Part shown: positions 46,211-55,755 of the stretch, one piece after another
Numbering within the stretch: position 1 is the stretch's first letter
How the letters are laid out: the number at the start of each line of letters is the position of its first letter
Assembly: GCF_003634215.1 (NCBI RefSeq)
Contig: NZ_RBWX01000007.1
Span: 1,288,945-1,352,944 of the forward strand
Direction: 5' to 3'
DNA: 64,000 bases
Source: Sphingosinicella microcystinivorans
GTDB taxonomy: Bacteria > Pseudomonadota > Alphaproteobacteria > Sphingomonadales > Sphingomonadaceae
The notes under the pieces: model-generated
Database searches by the model: none
What the model saw: the letters and a program-made list of their open reading frames with translations, nothing else
What the model was told of the DNA's origin: nothing
Made by a program: the position numbers and the translations under genes

Positions 46211-47251
46211 TCAGGCGACGAGCCGTTCGGAAACGGTATTCATCAGCCCCTGCCGCCACAGGCTGTGGGCGACGATGGACTCGACGAGTTCGTGATGCTC
46301 GATGCCGAGCGTCGCGGCGGAACGGGAAATGCTCTTTTTCGACCAGAGATTGCACGAGAGGTTCACTTCCATGAACCAAACGCTTTCGGTCGCGGGATCG
46401 TAGCGAAATTCGAAGCGTCCGTAATCGAACGGCCAGAGCTCCCGGCACAGCGCGCGCGTCATCGCATACAGCCGCTCGGCGACGCGGGAATTGGCGAGCA
46501 CCTCCAGCGGGTCGTCCCGCTGGTCGGTCAGTGAGCGCTTCTCCTCGTAGCTGCGAAGCGCGTCGGGATCGGCCGGGATGTACGCCATCCCAGGCAGGAG
46601 CCACGGCTCCTGCGATCGTCCGCCGATAACCGGGACGGCGACATCCAGCAGGGGCAGCCACGGCTCGATGATCGCGTCGTGGCCCGCGGTGTGGAGGTGC
46701 GCGGCGTGGGCGAGCGCCCCCGACCAGCTTTCGCTGACACCGATCCCCCAGGAGGCCGAAGAGGCATTCGGTTTGATGATGTAGCGCGCCGCATCCAGCG
46801 CCGGGACGACGGCAAGATCGGTGCCGCGGCGGAGGATGCGCCAGTCTGACGTCGGGACGGCGTGCTGCCGTGCCACAAGCTTCATCAGGTGCTTGTCGTC
46901 CGAAAGCCCGCGCAGGATCGGCGAGGCGCCGAGATAGGGGATGCCGAGCCGCTGGAGCAGCAGCGGCGCCAGCATCTCGCTGTTCAGGAACCCGGCACGA
47001 TTCAGCAGCGGAAACACGAAATCGACGTCGGGCTCCGCAAAGAGTGCGTCGAAACTGTTGGCGGCCACGACATGGAGGCCGATCTTCTCGAGCGTGCGAC
47101 GCAGTTCATGGTGATACTGGGCATGGTTGCCGTCCACCATGTCGGGACTGCCATCGCCGCAGGCGTGCTTCGCAAGCAGCATGATTCGGAGCGAAGCCTT
47201 CAGGTGCGCGGGGACCTGAAGGCAGTGTTCGTGAGGAAAATCCGTATCCAT
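46211..47251 (-). CDS. ATP-grasp ligase of unknown substrate, Ddl-like
   Basis: The 346-residue protein has the ATP-grasp core: SDDKHLMKLVARQHAVPTSDWRIL, the nucleotide-lysine strand ARYIIKPNASSASWGIGVS and the basic/acidic metal-site strand SVWFMEVNLSCNLWSKKSI in place of the EVNTIPG of D-Ala ligases. An N-terminal Rossmann-like part contains FVFPLLNRAGFLNSEMLAPLL. It probably couples ATP use to formation of an amide or ester between a carboxylate and an amine. The ATG at 47251 has a weak ribosome site; another Met at codon 24 is possible. It is divergent from the PBP1a gene by 128 bases. Confidence 0.78.
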   Translation of the reverse strand: MDTDFPHEHCLQVPAHLKASLRIMLLAKHACGDGSPDMVDGNHAQYHHELRRTLEKIGLHVVAANSFDALFAEPDVDFVFPLLNRAGFLNSEMLAPLLLQRLGIPYLGASPILRGLSDDKHLMKLVARQHAVPTSDWRILRRGTDLAVVPALDAARYIIKPNASSASWGIGVSESWSGALAHAAHLHTAGHDAIIEPWLPLLDVAVPVIGGRSQEPWLLPGMAYIPADPDALRSYEEKRSLTDQRDDPLEVLANSRVAERLYAMTRALCRELWPFDYGRFEFRYDPATESVWFMEVNLSCNLWSKKSISRSAATLGIEHHELVESIVAHSLWRQGLMNTVSERLVA

Positions 47252-47379
47252 GGTGGCCGGTTAGCAGCGGCAAGCGACGGTTCGATGCCAGTCCTGTTGC
47301 GAGACGATGACGGTTTGAGCGGTTGCGGTTTGGCGCGTTCGGCTTGAGACTGGCGACCGGCCTGCTATAGGCAGCGTCG

Positions 47380-49845
47380 ATGGCACGTCTTGCCCAGATT
47401 CTCGGCGACCTAAAAAGCCGGTTCCGTGCCCTGCCGGGTTGGGCGCGGGCGCTCAGCTATGTCGTGGGTGGCGGCGTGCTGTTCGGCGTCCTCGTCGTGT
47501 TCGTCGCCTGGCTTGTTTTTGCGCGCGGGCTTCCCGATGCCGCGCAGCTGGCCGAGTACGAACCGCCGCTGCCGAGCCATGTGCGTGCGGCGGACGGGAC
47601 ACCGTTTACGTCGTTCGCGCGCGAGCGGCGTATTTTCCTCGATTACGAACAGACGCCGAAGCAGCTCGTGGGCGCGTTCGTGTCCGCCGAGGACAAGACG
47701 TTCTTCACACACCCCGGTTTCGATCTGCCCGGTATCTTCCAGGCTGCGATCACGAACTTAAAGGCGATGGGTACAGGCAAGCGGCCCGTCGGCGCCTCCA
47801 CGATCACGCAGCAGGTGGCGAAGAACCTGCTGCTGACGAATGAAGTCAGCTACGTGCGCAAGGTGAAGGAGATTTTCCTCGCCCGGCGGATTGAGCAGGC
47901 GCTGACCAAGCCCGACATCATCGAGCTTTACCTGAACCAGATCTTCCTCGGTCGCAGCGCATACGGCGTGCAGGCCGCGTCCTTCGCTTATTTCAACAAG
48001 CCGGTCGACGAGCTCACGCTGGCGCAGACGGCGTTCCTTGCGGTGCTGCCGAAGGCACCCGCCAACTACAACCCCTCCAACGAGAAGGGCCGCGCCCGCG
48101 CCTTCGCGCGGCGCAACTGGGTGCTGGGGCAGATGGCGGAAAACGGCTACGTGACTGCCGCGGAAGCGCGTGCGGCTGCCGCCGAGCCGATCGTCGTTGT
48201 CAATCGTGCAGAAATCCCGCGTGACCGCACCGGCGAATATTTCATGGAGGATATCCGCCGCGAGCTCGTGGAGAAGTACGGCGAAGAGGGCGAGCACGGC
48301 ATCTATACTGGCGGGCTTTGGATTCGCTCTACGATCGACCCCGAAATGCAACGCGCCGCCGAAATGGCGCTGCGCGACGGCCTGGTGAAATACGACCGCC
48401 CGCGCGGCTGGCGCGGTGCGACCGACAAGATCGAGCTTGGCGAAGGCTGGCCGCAGCGCCTGCGCGCCGTGAACCTGCCCGTCGGCTATGACGACTGGCG
48501 CGCGGCTGTGGTGCTCGAAAAAGCAGGCGGCGTGATCTCGCTCGGCTTCGAGGACGGCACAAACGGCCGCATGTCCGCACAAAACGCCTCGCTTCCCGTA
48601 CGCGGCGTCGGCGTGCCGGCGTTCCAGCGGCTGGCGCCCGGCGATGTCATCCCCGTGAAGCGCATTTCGGGCAGCGATTATACGCTGCGCCAGATCCCGG
48701 ACATCGGCGGCGGCATGGTAGTGATGGAGGTCTCCACAGGTCGCGTGCTCGCGATGGTCGGCGGCTTCGATGCCCGCCGCTCCCAATACAACCGCGCCAC
48801 GCAGGCGATGCGGCAGCCGGGATCGGCGATCAAACCGTTCGTTTATGCAGCCGCGCTCGAAAACGGCTATACACCCGCGTCCGTCGTCGTCGACGCGCCA
48901 TACTGCGTGTTCCAGACGCGCTCGCTCGGCACCAAGTGCTTCAGGAACTTCTCGGGCGGCTACGCGGGTCCGCAGACGATGCGCTGGGGCCTGGAGCAAT
49001 CGCGCAACCTGATGACGGTGCGCCTTGCCTACAACACGGGCATGGACAAGGTTGTCGAGACGATCGACCAGATGGGCATCGCCAAGCTGGCTCCCGTGCT
49101 TTCCATGTCGCTTGGCGCGGGCGAGACGACGGTGATGAAGCTGACGAACGCCTATGCGATGCTTGCGAACGGCGGCAAGCGGCAGTCTCCGGTGCTTTAC
49201 GACCTGATCCAGGATCGGCACGGTCGGACCATTTACCGCGCCGACGCGCGCGACTGCGCGGGCTGCAACACGCCGGATTGGGATGGCGATGCAATGCCGC
49301 GCCCCGCCGATGCGAGACCGCAGGCAATCGACGGCAAGACCGCCTATCAGGTCGTGCATATGCTGGAAGGCGTCGTTCAGCGGGGCACCGCCGTCGTTCT
49401 GCGCGATCTCAATCGACCGATGTTCGGCAAAACAGGGACGACCAACGGCCCGACGAACGTGTGGTTCGTGGGCGGCACGCCGGATGTGGTTGCGGGGCTC
49501 TACATTGGCTTCGACGAACCCAAGAACATGGGCGGATATGCGCAGGGCGGCACGCTTGCCGCGCCGGTTTTCAAGCAGTTCGCCATCGCCGCGCTCAAGG
49601 ATATGCCCAAGAGGCCGTTCGAGATCGCGCCCGGCGTGCGTATGGTGCGGATCGATCGCCGATCCGGCAAGCGCGTGTACGGAGGCTGGCAGGTCGATAC
49701 CGATCCGCGTGCGGCCGTGATCTGGGAAGCGTTCAAGCCGGAAAGCGAACCGCGCCGTCTCGCTGCAGCCTACGACCCATTCGAAAAGCGCGAGGTCGTG
49801 CGCTCCGACAGCGACTTCTTGCAATCCACCGGCGGCATTTACTAG
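47380..49845 (+). CDS. mrcA: Bifunctional penicillin-binding protein 1A
   Basis: PBP1A polymerises and cross-links peptidoglycan. The 821-residue protein has an N-terminal transmembrane segment, the GT51 glycosyltransferase domain (catalytic Glu in AEDKTFFTHPGFD, then GASTITQQVAKNLLL), an OB-like insertion, and the transpeptidase domain with RQPGSAIKPFVYAA (SxxK), SRN in LEQSRNLMTVRL, and KTGTTNGPTN. It is divergent from the ATP-grasp gene. With rodA, mrdA and amiC it makes this window notably rich in wall enzymes. Confidence 0.95.
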   Translation: MARLAQILGDLKSRFRALPGWARALSYVVGGGVLFGVLVVFVAWLVFARGLPDAAQLAEYEPPLPSHVRAADGTPFTSFARERRIFLDYEQTPKQLVGAFVSAEDKTFFTHPGFDLPGIFQAAITNLKAMGTGKRPVGASTITQQVAKNLLLTNEVSYVRKVKEIFLARRIEQALTKPDIIELYLNQIFLGRSAYGVQAASFAYFNKPVDELTLAQTAFLAVLPKAPANYNPSNEKGRARAFARRNWVLGQMAENGYVTAAEARAAAAEPIVVVNRAEIPRDRTGEYFMEDIRRELVEKYGEEGEHGIYTGGLWIRSTIDPEMQRAAEMALRDGLVKYDRPRGWRGATDKIELGEGWPQRLRAVNLPVGYDDWRAAVVLEKAGGVISLGFEDGTNGRMSAQNASLPVRGVGVPAFQRLAPGDVIPVKRISGSDYTLRQIPDIGGGMVVMEVSTGRVLAMVGGFDARRSQYNRATQAMRQPGSAIKPFVYAAALENGYTPASVVVDAPYCVFQTRSLGTKCFRNFSGGYAGPQTMRWGLEQSRNLMTVRLAYNTGMDKVVETIDQMGIAKLAPVLSMSLGAGETTVMKLTNAYAMLANGGKRQSPVLYDLIQDRHGRTIYRADARDCAGCNTPDWDGDAMPRPADARPQAIDGKTAYQVVHMLEGVVQRGTAVVLRDLNRPMFGKTGTTNGPTNVWFVGGTPDVVAGLYIGFDEPKNMGGYAQGGTLAAPVFKQFAIAALKDMPKRPFEIAPGVRMVRIDRRSGKRVYGGWQVDTDPRAAVIWEAFKPESEPRRLAAAYDPFEKREVVRSDSDFLQSTGGIY

Positions 49846-49878
49846 AACCCGCGCTCTTCTTCACAAGGAACACTGACC

Positions 49879-51007
49879 ATGCGCGCCGAAGCGCTCAACC
49901 ATGTCGACCGGATCAAGCAGGCACTGGCCCTGCTGAGGAGGTTTCTTTGACTGGGATGTCGCCCTCAAACGCCTTGAAGAGCTGAACGCCGAGGCCGAGA
50001 ATCCCGAACTTTGGAACGATCCCAAGGCCGCGCAGAAGCTGATGCTGGAGCGCAGGCGCCTCGATGAGGCGATTCAGGCGACGCGGAGCATCCAGACCGA
50101 ACTCGACGACACGGTCGAACTGATCGAGATGGCCGAGGCCGAAGGTGACGAAGAGCTTGTCGACGACGCTGTGAAGGCGCTCGAAACGCTCGCGAACCGT
50201 GCCGACAAGGACAAGGTCGCCGCGCTACTTTCGGGCGAGGCGGACGCGAACGACACCTATATCGAGATCAATGCCGGCGCCGGCGGCACCGAGAGCCAGG
50301 ACTGGGCTTCGATGCTGCAGCGCATGTACCAGCGCTGGGCGGAGCGCCGGGGCAACAAGGTGGAGCTGGTCGATTACCATGGCGGCGAGCAGGCGGGCAT
50401 CAAGTCCGCGACGCTGATGGTGAAGGGCGAGAACGCATATGGTTACGCCAAGACCGAGAGCGGCGTGCACCGGCTCGTCCGCATCAGCCCCTATGACAGC
50501 GCGGCGCGGCGGCACACGAGCTTCGCGAGCGTCTGGGTCTATCCGGTGGTGGACGACGACATCGCCATCGAGATCAACGAAAGCGATCTCAAGATCGATA
50601 CCTACCGCGCCTCGGGCGCGGGCGGGCAGCACGTCAACACCACCGACAGCGCCGTGCGCATCACGCACGTGCCGACCGGCATCATCGTCGCCTGCCAGAA
50701 CCAGCGCAGCCAGCACAAGAACCGTGCCGAGGCGATGAAGCAGCTGAAGGCGCGCCTCTATGAAGCCGAGCTGCAGAAGCGCGAGGCGGAGGCGAACGCG
50801 GTGAACGCGACCAAGACCGACATCGGCTGGGGCCACCAGATCCGCAGCTATGTGCTGCAGCCTTATCAGCAGGTGAAGGATCTGCGCACGGGGATCGTGA
50901 ACACGAGCCCGGATGACGTGCTCGACGGCGATCTCGATGACTTCATGGCGGCGGCGCTGGCGCAGCGGGTGACGGGCGAGAAGGTCGTCGTTTCCGACGA
51001 CGATTAA
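49879..51007 (+). CDS. prfB: Peptide chain release factor 2, with programmed +1 frameshift
   Basis: RF2 reads UGA and UAA stop codons. The gene is in two frames. The first runs from ATG 49879 for 23 codons to an in-frame TGA at 49948-49950. A +1 slip on CTT (49945-49947) then continues as GAC-TGG-GAT from 49949 to the stop at 51007, giving 375 residues. The slippery CTTTGAC is preceded by AGGAGG (49936-49941) at the classic three-base spacing. GGQ is present in [15 protein letters not shown], but the stop-recognition tripeptide is SPY ([16 protein letters not shown]) rather than SPF. It follows PBP1a and interlocks with mscS downstream. Confidence 0.95.
49936..49951 (+). promoter_or_regulatory. 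Programmed +1 frameshift site of prfB
   Basis: AGGAGG (49936-49941) acts as an internal Shine-Dalgarno, three bases before the slippery CTT TGA C (49945-49951). When RF2 is scarce the UGA is read slowly, the ribosome slips forward one base on CUU, and full-length RF2 is made; when RF2 is plentiful, translation stops. This matches the E. coli element base for base in its key positions. Confidence 0.95.
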
Positions 51008-52290
51008 GCGTCTGCGGGCTTTTCCGGTGATGGCGCGACCATGTGAACATGGACGTCGCGTTGCGGGAACGGGATTTCGATGCCTTCGGACTGGAACAGG
51101 TGCCAAAGCCTGTTGAGGATCGCGCTTCTGACGTTTCCGGTGCCTTCCTCGGCATCGGAAATCCAGATCAGGATTTCATGATCGACCGCGCTGTCTCCGT
51201 AACCCTTCAGCCATACGTTGGGAGGCGGATCGCTGAGGACTCGCGGCGTTTCATTGGCAGCGCGAAGCATGAGTTCCTGCGCCTTGCGGATATCTGACCT
51301 GTAAGACACGCCGACGGGTATGTGGACGCGGACGTTGCGGCTGGAATAGGACCAGTTTTCCACCTGCTCCGTCATCAGCTTTTCGTTCGGGATCAGGAAT
51401 TCCTTGCCGTCGCGCGTGAGCACGGAAACGGCGCGGACTCCGATCTTGTTGACCCAGCCGAACGTGTCTCCAATCACGATCACGTCACCCGGCTTGATCG
51501 ACCGGTCCATCAGCAGAATGAGCCCGGCGAGCAGGTTGCCGAAGGTTTTCTGCATCCCGAAGCCGATCGCGAGGCCGAGCGCGCCCGAGAACACTTTGAG
51601 CGCGGTCAGATCGATGCCGAGGAGATCGATCCCGACGAAGACGCCGACGGCGAGAATGCCGAGACCCGACACCTTCTGGAACAGCACACGCTGCGACCCA
51701 TCCAGATCGTGGGCGCTGTCGATCCAGTGCGTGGAAACGCGCATCAGGAAGCGGATGAGTGCAAAGAGGGTTCCGAGGACGAGAAGCCCGTTCAGGACGC
51801 CGAGCAGGCTGAGCGAATATTTGCCGATGTCGAGCTTTACGGTGCCCAATACGTCTATCAGAGGCTGCAAACCGCCGAGTTTCGCCGCGACAACCGCCAC
51901 GAGCGTCGCCGTAACCAGCAGTGCCGCGATGAGAACGCCGACCTGTGCCGTGCGGCAGAGCTGGAAGACAAGATAGGCTGACGTGATCCCCATCGCCGAT
52001 GCCAGCACGAGGGTGCTGAACGGGTCCGGCTCGGCGACGTTTCCGGCGATAAAGAGCAGGAGCAGCGCCAGCATCGCACCGAGCGAATGGGCAGCCCGCA
52101 GGCCGATTCCGCCCGCGATGAACGTAAAGCGAGGCCCCGCCCGCTTCTGGATGTAGGGCGCGGAAAATCGCGCCAACACATACCCGAGGCCCCAGGCGAT
52201 GATGACTGCCGCAACCGGGAGCGCCCTTGCTTCAAGCACCGCATCTGCCGGGAGGCCCAGAAATTGTGCGATGTCGAAGGGCCTGCCCAT
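51004..52290 (-). CDS. MscS-family mechanosensitive channel
   Basis: The 428-residue membrane protein has several N-terminal transmembrane helices and the MscS core with the pore helix [40 protein letters not shown], followed by the beta domain and alpha/beta C-terminus. Such channels open under membrane tension and release solutes in osmotic downshock. The ATG at 52290 was chosen over an open frame to 52398 that reads into metC; it lies five bases after the metC stop. The stop overlaps the prfB stop by four bases (TTAA). Confidence 0.88.
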   Translation of the reverse strand: MGRPFDIAQFLGLPADAVLEARALPVAAVIIAWGLGYVLARFSAPYIQKRAGPRFTFIAGGIGLRAAHSLGAMLALLLLFIAGNVAEPDPFSTLVLASAMGITSAYLVFQLCRTAQVGVLIAALLVTATLVAVVAAKLGGLQPLIDVLGTVKLDIGKYSLSLLGVLNGLLVLGTLFALIRFLMRVSTHWIDSAHDLDGSQRVLFQKVSGLGILAVGVFVGIDLLGIDLTALKVFSGALGLAIGFGMQKTFGNLLAGLILLMDRSIKPGDVIVIGDTFGWVNKIGVRAVSVLTRDGKEFLIPNEKLMTEQVENWSYSSRNVRVHIPVGVSYRSDIRKAQELMLRAANETPRVLSDPPPNVWLKGYGDSAVDHEILIWISDAEEGTGNVRSAILNRLWHLFQSEGIEIPFPQRDVHVHMVAPSPEKPADA

Positions 52291-52295
52291 GGTCG

Positions 52296-53462
52296 CTATC
52301 CGGCGTAACGATCGAGGCCGTTTTTCATATCGGCGATCAGATCGTCCGCGTCTTCCAGGCCGCAGTGGATGCGGAGCATGGGCCCCTCGGTCTGCCACCG
52401 GGTTACAGTGCGCATCGGTTTCACGGGCAGCACAAGGCTTTCATAGCCGCCGAAGGAGAAGCCCATGCCGAAATGGCGGAGATTGTCCACGCAGGCGGCA
52501 AGCGCCTCGCGGCTTCCCGGTTTCAGCGCGATGGCGAACAGGCTGGCGTAGCCGCTGAAATCACGCGTCCACAGCGCGTGACCGGGATCGCCCGGGAGGC
52601 CGGGGCAGATGACGCGTTCGACGGCAGGGTGCGCGGCGAGCGCCTGCGCAAGTGCAAGTGCCGTCTTGCCGTGACGCTCCATGCGGACGGCGAGCGTGCG
52701 GAGGCCCCGCAGGGCGAGCGCGCAGTCGTCTGGCGCGGCCGTCTGGCCGAGGCGCAGCGCGGTGTTGCGGAGATTCTGCCACGCATCGGGTGCAGCCGTC
52801 ACCGATCCCATCAGCGCGTCGCTGTGGCCGACCACATATTTGGTGAGCGACTGCACTGAAAGATCGACGCCGTGGCGGATCGCCGGGAAGAGCAGGGGGG
52901 TCGCCCACGTGTTGTCGAGGATGGAGAGGATGCCGCGCGCGCGGGCGAGAGCCGCGATAGCGGGCACGTCCTGCACCTCGAAGGTCAGCGAGCCGGGGCT
53001 TTCCATGTAGATCGCCTGCGTGTTTCCGCGGATCCGCTCGGGCAGGCTTTCGTGGTTCGTCGGGTCGTAAAATTCGGTCTCGACGCCGATCTGCGCCAGA
53101 ATCGATTTCGCCATCAGGCGCGTCGGTTCGTAGACATTGTCGGCCATCAGGACGTGACCGCCCGACGACGTTGCCGCCAGCAGCACCGCAGCGATCGCGG
53201 CGACGCCAGAGGGGAACAGGTGCGTGCCCGCTGCTCCCGGCTCCATCTCGGTCAGCGCCTCGGCGAGTGCCCATGTCGTGGGCGTGCCGCGGCGACCGTA
53301 GTAGAGCCCCGCATCGGGATTGCGCGAGGCAGCTTCATAGGCATCCAACGTCTCGAAGAGGCACGTCGAGGCGCGGTAGACCGGTGGATTGACGACGCCG
53401 TGCGTCCATTCAGGGCGGCGCCCGGCGTGGACAAGGCGGGTGGCGGGCTTGTCTCCGCTCAC
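52296..53462 (-). CDS. metC: Cystathionine beta-lyase
   Basis: This PLP enzyme splits cystathionine into homocysteine, pyruvate and ammonia. The 388 residues include LVHAGRRPEWTHGVVNPPVYRASTCLFET, YYGRRGTPT (phosphate-binding), the Lys in LTKYVVGHSDALMG and the C-terminal LRIHCGLEDADDLIADM, where the usual LRIHIGLE-type signature has Cys. The start is a GTG at 53462 overlapping the sseA stop (GTGA); the open frame to 53513 was rejected. With metY at 13.6 kb, two routes to homocysteine are encoded. Confidence 0.9.
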   Translation of the reverse strand: MSGDKPATRLVHAGRRPEWTHGVVNPPVYRASTCLFETLDAYEAASRNPDAGLYYGRRGTPTTWALAEALTEMEPGAAGTHLFPSGVAAIAAVLLAATSSGGHVLMADNVYEPTRLMAKSILAQIGVETEFYDPTNHESLPERIRGNTQAIYMESPGSLTFEVQDVPAIAALARARGILSILDNTWATPLLFPAIRHGVDLSVQSLTKYVVGHSDALMGSVTAAPDAWQNLRNTALRLGQTAAPDDCALALRGLRTLAVRMERHGKTALALAQALAAHPAVERVICPGLPGDPGHALWTRDFSGYASLFAIALKPGSREALAACVDNLRHFGMGFSFGGYESLVLPVKPMRTVTRWQTEGPMLRIHCGLEDADDLIADMKNGLDRYAG

Positions 53463-54295
53463 GCCGCTCCGGTCACGACGGGCGTGTCCGCCTCGCCGCC
53501 CCATTCGGACCACGAACCATCATAAAGCGCGGTCTTTTTGGCGCCGAGCAGGTGCAGGCCGAACGAGAGCACGGCGGCGGTGACGCCCGAACCGCATGTG
53601 GTGACGATCGGCTGATCCGGATCGACGCCGACCTCGCGGAACGCGCCGCGCAGCGCCTCACCCTGCTTGAAGGTACCGTCCTCGTTGAAAAGCTCGGTAT
53701 AGGGCAGGTTGAACGAACCCGGGATGTGGCCGGGGCGCACGCCCGGACGGGTTTCCGGCTCCTCGCCGCGGAAGCGCGGCGCGCCGCGCGCATCGACGAC
53801 CTGCTCGGCCTTCGTCTTCAGGTTTTCCTTCATCTGCGCGAGATCGCGGACCTGCGCCTTGTCCTTCCAGACGGTGAAGTGGCGGTGGCGCACCACGGGC
53901 TTGCCCGATTCCATCGCGCGGCCTTCGGCCTTCCACTTCTGGAGGCCGCCGTCGAGAATAGCGACTTCGTGCGCGCCGAAAAGGTTGAGAAGCCACCACG
54001 CACGGGCCGAAGAGTGCAGCGGGGAGTTGTCGTAAACAACGATGCGGCTGCCGTCGCCAAGGCCGATCGCCTGCATACGGCTGGCGAATTTCTCCGCGCT
54101 CGGCACCATATTCGGCAGACTGGAGCTGGTGTCGGAGAGTTCGCCGAGGTCCATGAACACCGCGCCTGGAATGTGCCCAGCTTCGAATTCAGCGCGGGCA
54201 TCGCGCGCATCAAGGAAGTAGGAGGCATCGACGATGCGCAGGTCGTTTGCGCCAAGCTCTTTCGCGAGCCATTCCGTCGTTACCAGCGAATCCAT
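53459..54295 (-). CDS. sseA: 3-Mercaptopyruvate sulfurtransferase
   Basis: The 278-residue tandem-rhodanese protein transfers sulfur from 3-mercaptopyruvate to thiols or cyanide. The N-terminal, inactive rhodanese domain spans about 1-130 and the C-terminal active domain carries Cys234 in VTTCGSGVTA, where the CGSGVT loop marks MST rather than thiosulfate sulfurtransferase. The ATG at 54295 follows AAGGAG; the frame continues open to 55186 but without coding character. It heads a small unit sseA-metC-mscS. Confidence 0.93.
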   Translation of the reverse strand: MDSLVTTEWLAKELGANDLRIVDASYFLDARDARAEFEAGHIPGAVFMDLGELSDTSSSLPNMVPSAEKFASRMQAIGLGDGSRIVVYDNSPLHSSARAWWLLNLFGAHEVAILDGGLQKWKAEGRAMESGKPVVRHRHFTVWKDKAQVRDLAQMKENLKTKAEQVVDARGAPRFRGEEPETRPGVRPGHIPGSFNLPYTELFNEDGTFKQGEALRGAFREVGVDPDQPIVTTCGSGVTAAVLSFGLHLLGAKKTALYDGSWSEWGGEADTPVVTGAA

Positions 54296-54388
54296 ACCGT
54301 GCTCCTTGAACTGTGTCTCAACCGGCTTCCTGAATAGTCGGACGCCCCGATATTGCCAATGGCGTATGGGCGCTCTAACGCGAAACCC

Positions 54389-54835
54389 ATGGAAACGACG
54401 CATCTCGGCAAGGTAAGCGCGCTTCCGGCCTCTCCCGAGGCCGCGAAGCTCGATTATGTGCCCAATCCGCGGCCCGAAAGCCGCTATCTGGTGCGCTTTG
54501 CCGCGCCTGAGTTCACATCTTTGTGCCCGGTGACCGGCCAGCCCGATTTCGCGCATCTCGTGATCGACTACGTACCCGCCGCGCGCATCGTGGAATCGAA
54601 GTCGCTGAAGCTGTTCCTTGGGAGTTTCCGCAATCATGCGGCGTTCCACGAGGATTGCACCGTCGGCATCGGCGAGCGGCTGTTTCGCGAGATGGCGCCG
54701 CATTGGCTGCGTATCGGCGGCTATTGGTATCCGCGCGGCGGCATTCCCATCGACGTGTTCTGGCAGTCCGGCGCGCCGCCTGCCGACGTGTGGGTGCCCG
54801 ATCAGGGCGTCGCGCCGTATCGGGGGCGGGGATAA
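54389..54835 (+). CDS. queF: 7-cyano-7-deazaguanine reductase (preQ0 reductase)
   Basis: QueF reduces preQ0 to preQ1 with NADPH, the last free-base step of queuosine synthesis. The 148 residues are the short, unimodular form, with the nucleophile Cys46 in [13 protein letters not shown], the Asp53 seven residues on, the [12 protein letters not shown] substrate strand and NHAAFHEDC. The ATG at 54389 was preferred; an upstream TTG at 54353 is in frame but would add 12 residues. queE and queC lie on the other strand 287 bases away; queD is not in the window. Confidence 0.93.
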   Translation: METTHLGKVSALPASPEAAKLDYVPNPRPESRYLVRFAAPEFTSLCPVTGQPDFAHLVIDYVPAARIVESKSLKLFLGSFRNHAAFHEDCTVGIGERLFREMAPHWLRIGGYWYPRGGIPIDVFWQSGAPPADVWVPDQGVAPYRGRG

Positions 54836-55122
54836 GCAAGATCCTCCGGCGGGACGGGAGTCTTGCCCAATAGGCTTTATGGGCCGATACGTCCGGAATC
54901 CCGGCCTTTTCGTGCCCGGATATCCCCCGAAGTTGATGAAGTTGAGACATGCCCGCGCACGATCGCGCGTGGGGGTGCGTGTGAGCGCGGGCGCGCCTGT
55001 GGGATCGCTTTTTTCAAACCGGCCTGCCTTTGTTTTTTGCATGAGCGGGTTCCACGGGCGAACGCGTGTCGCGGTTCGCGCCGAGTCTTTCATGCGAAAC
55101 CCTATTTTGGAACCCCTCGGTG
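54836..55122. other. Gap between queF and queE; no gene seen
   Basis: These 287 bases lie between two convergent genes and hold no supported gene or RNA. The only structure I see is an imperfect GC-rich hairpin around CCCGCGCACGATCGCGCGTGGG's centre (about 54952-54973) and T-runs near 55009-55040. ORFs in both directions here have poor coding character. Confidence 0.6.
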
Positions 55123-55755
55123 TCAGGGAATCCCGATCAGCTTGTGGGTCTGGAGCGACAGGCGCCACTTCGGATGGGTGAGGCAATAGTCCGTCGCAGC
55201 AGCGATGTTCTCGGCCTGCGCGGGGCCATCCATCGGTTGCAGGAAGAAGTTGCGGAAATCGAGCTGCTCGAACATCTCCGGGCTGTTGTTCGGCTGTGGG
55301 TAGACGAGCTTCAGCTCATCGCCCGATGTTTGCACCAGTTCGGCGTCCGCCTTGGGGCTGACGCAGATCCAGTCGATCCCGGCAGGCGCGGGGAGCGTGC
55401 CGTTGGTTTCGATGGCGATCGAGAATTCGCGCGCATGGAGCGCGTCGATCAGCGCGGGGTCGAGCTGCAGCAGCGGTTCGCCGCCGGTGCAGACGACGAG
55501 GCGATGCTCGGCGCCCATGCCCCAGGCCGCCGCGACGGCATCGGCGAGCGCTTCGGCATCCGCGAACTTCCCGCCGCCGGGGCCGTCGGTGCCGATGAAA
55601 TCGGTGTCGCAGAAGGTGCAGACCGCCCCGGCGCGGTCGCGTTCAAGGCCCGACCAGAGATTGCAGCCGGAAAAGCGCAGGAACACGGCGCGGCGCCCGG
55701 TCTGCGCGCCTTCACCCTGCAGGGTGAGGAAAAGCTCTTTGACGGTGTAGGTCAC
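55123..55755 (-). CDS. queE: 7-carboxy-7-deazaguanine synthase (radical SAM)
   Basis: QueE rearranges 6-carboxy-tetrahydropterin to 7-carboxy-7-deazaguanine with a 4Fe-4S cluster and SAM. The 210-residue protein opens with [30 protein letters not shown]. Its cluster motif has a long first gap, [19 protein letters not shown], the expanded Cx14Cx2C form known from QueE rather than the classic Cx3Cx2C. TGGEPLLQ is the SAM-binding motif. The start is a GTG at 55755 overlapping the queC stop (GTGA). Confidence 0.94.
   Translation of the reverse strand: MTYTVKELFLTLQGEGAQTGRRAVFLRFSGCNLWSGLERDRAGAVCTFCDTDFIGTDGPGGGKFADAEALADAVAAAWGMGAEHRLVVCTGGEPLLQLDPALIDALHAREFSIAIETNGTLPAPAGIDWICVSPKADAELVQTSGDELKLVYPQPNNSPEMFEQLDFRNFFLQPMDGPAQAENIAAATDYCLTHPKWRLSLQTHKLIGIP

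Noticed and set aside
54296-55186. Open frame extending sseA upstream
   Set aside because: It crosses queF antisense and a gap; the AAGGAG-preceded ATG at 54295 gives a normal sulfurtransferase.
54863-55189. Open frames between queF and queE
   Set aside because: They run into queE antisense, have random-looking residues and no ribosome site.
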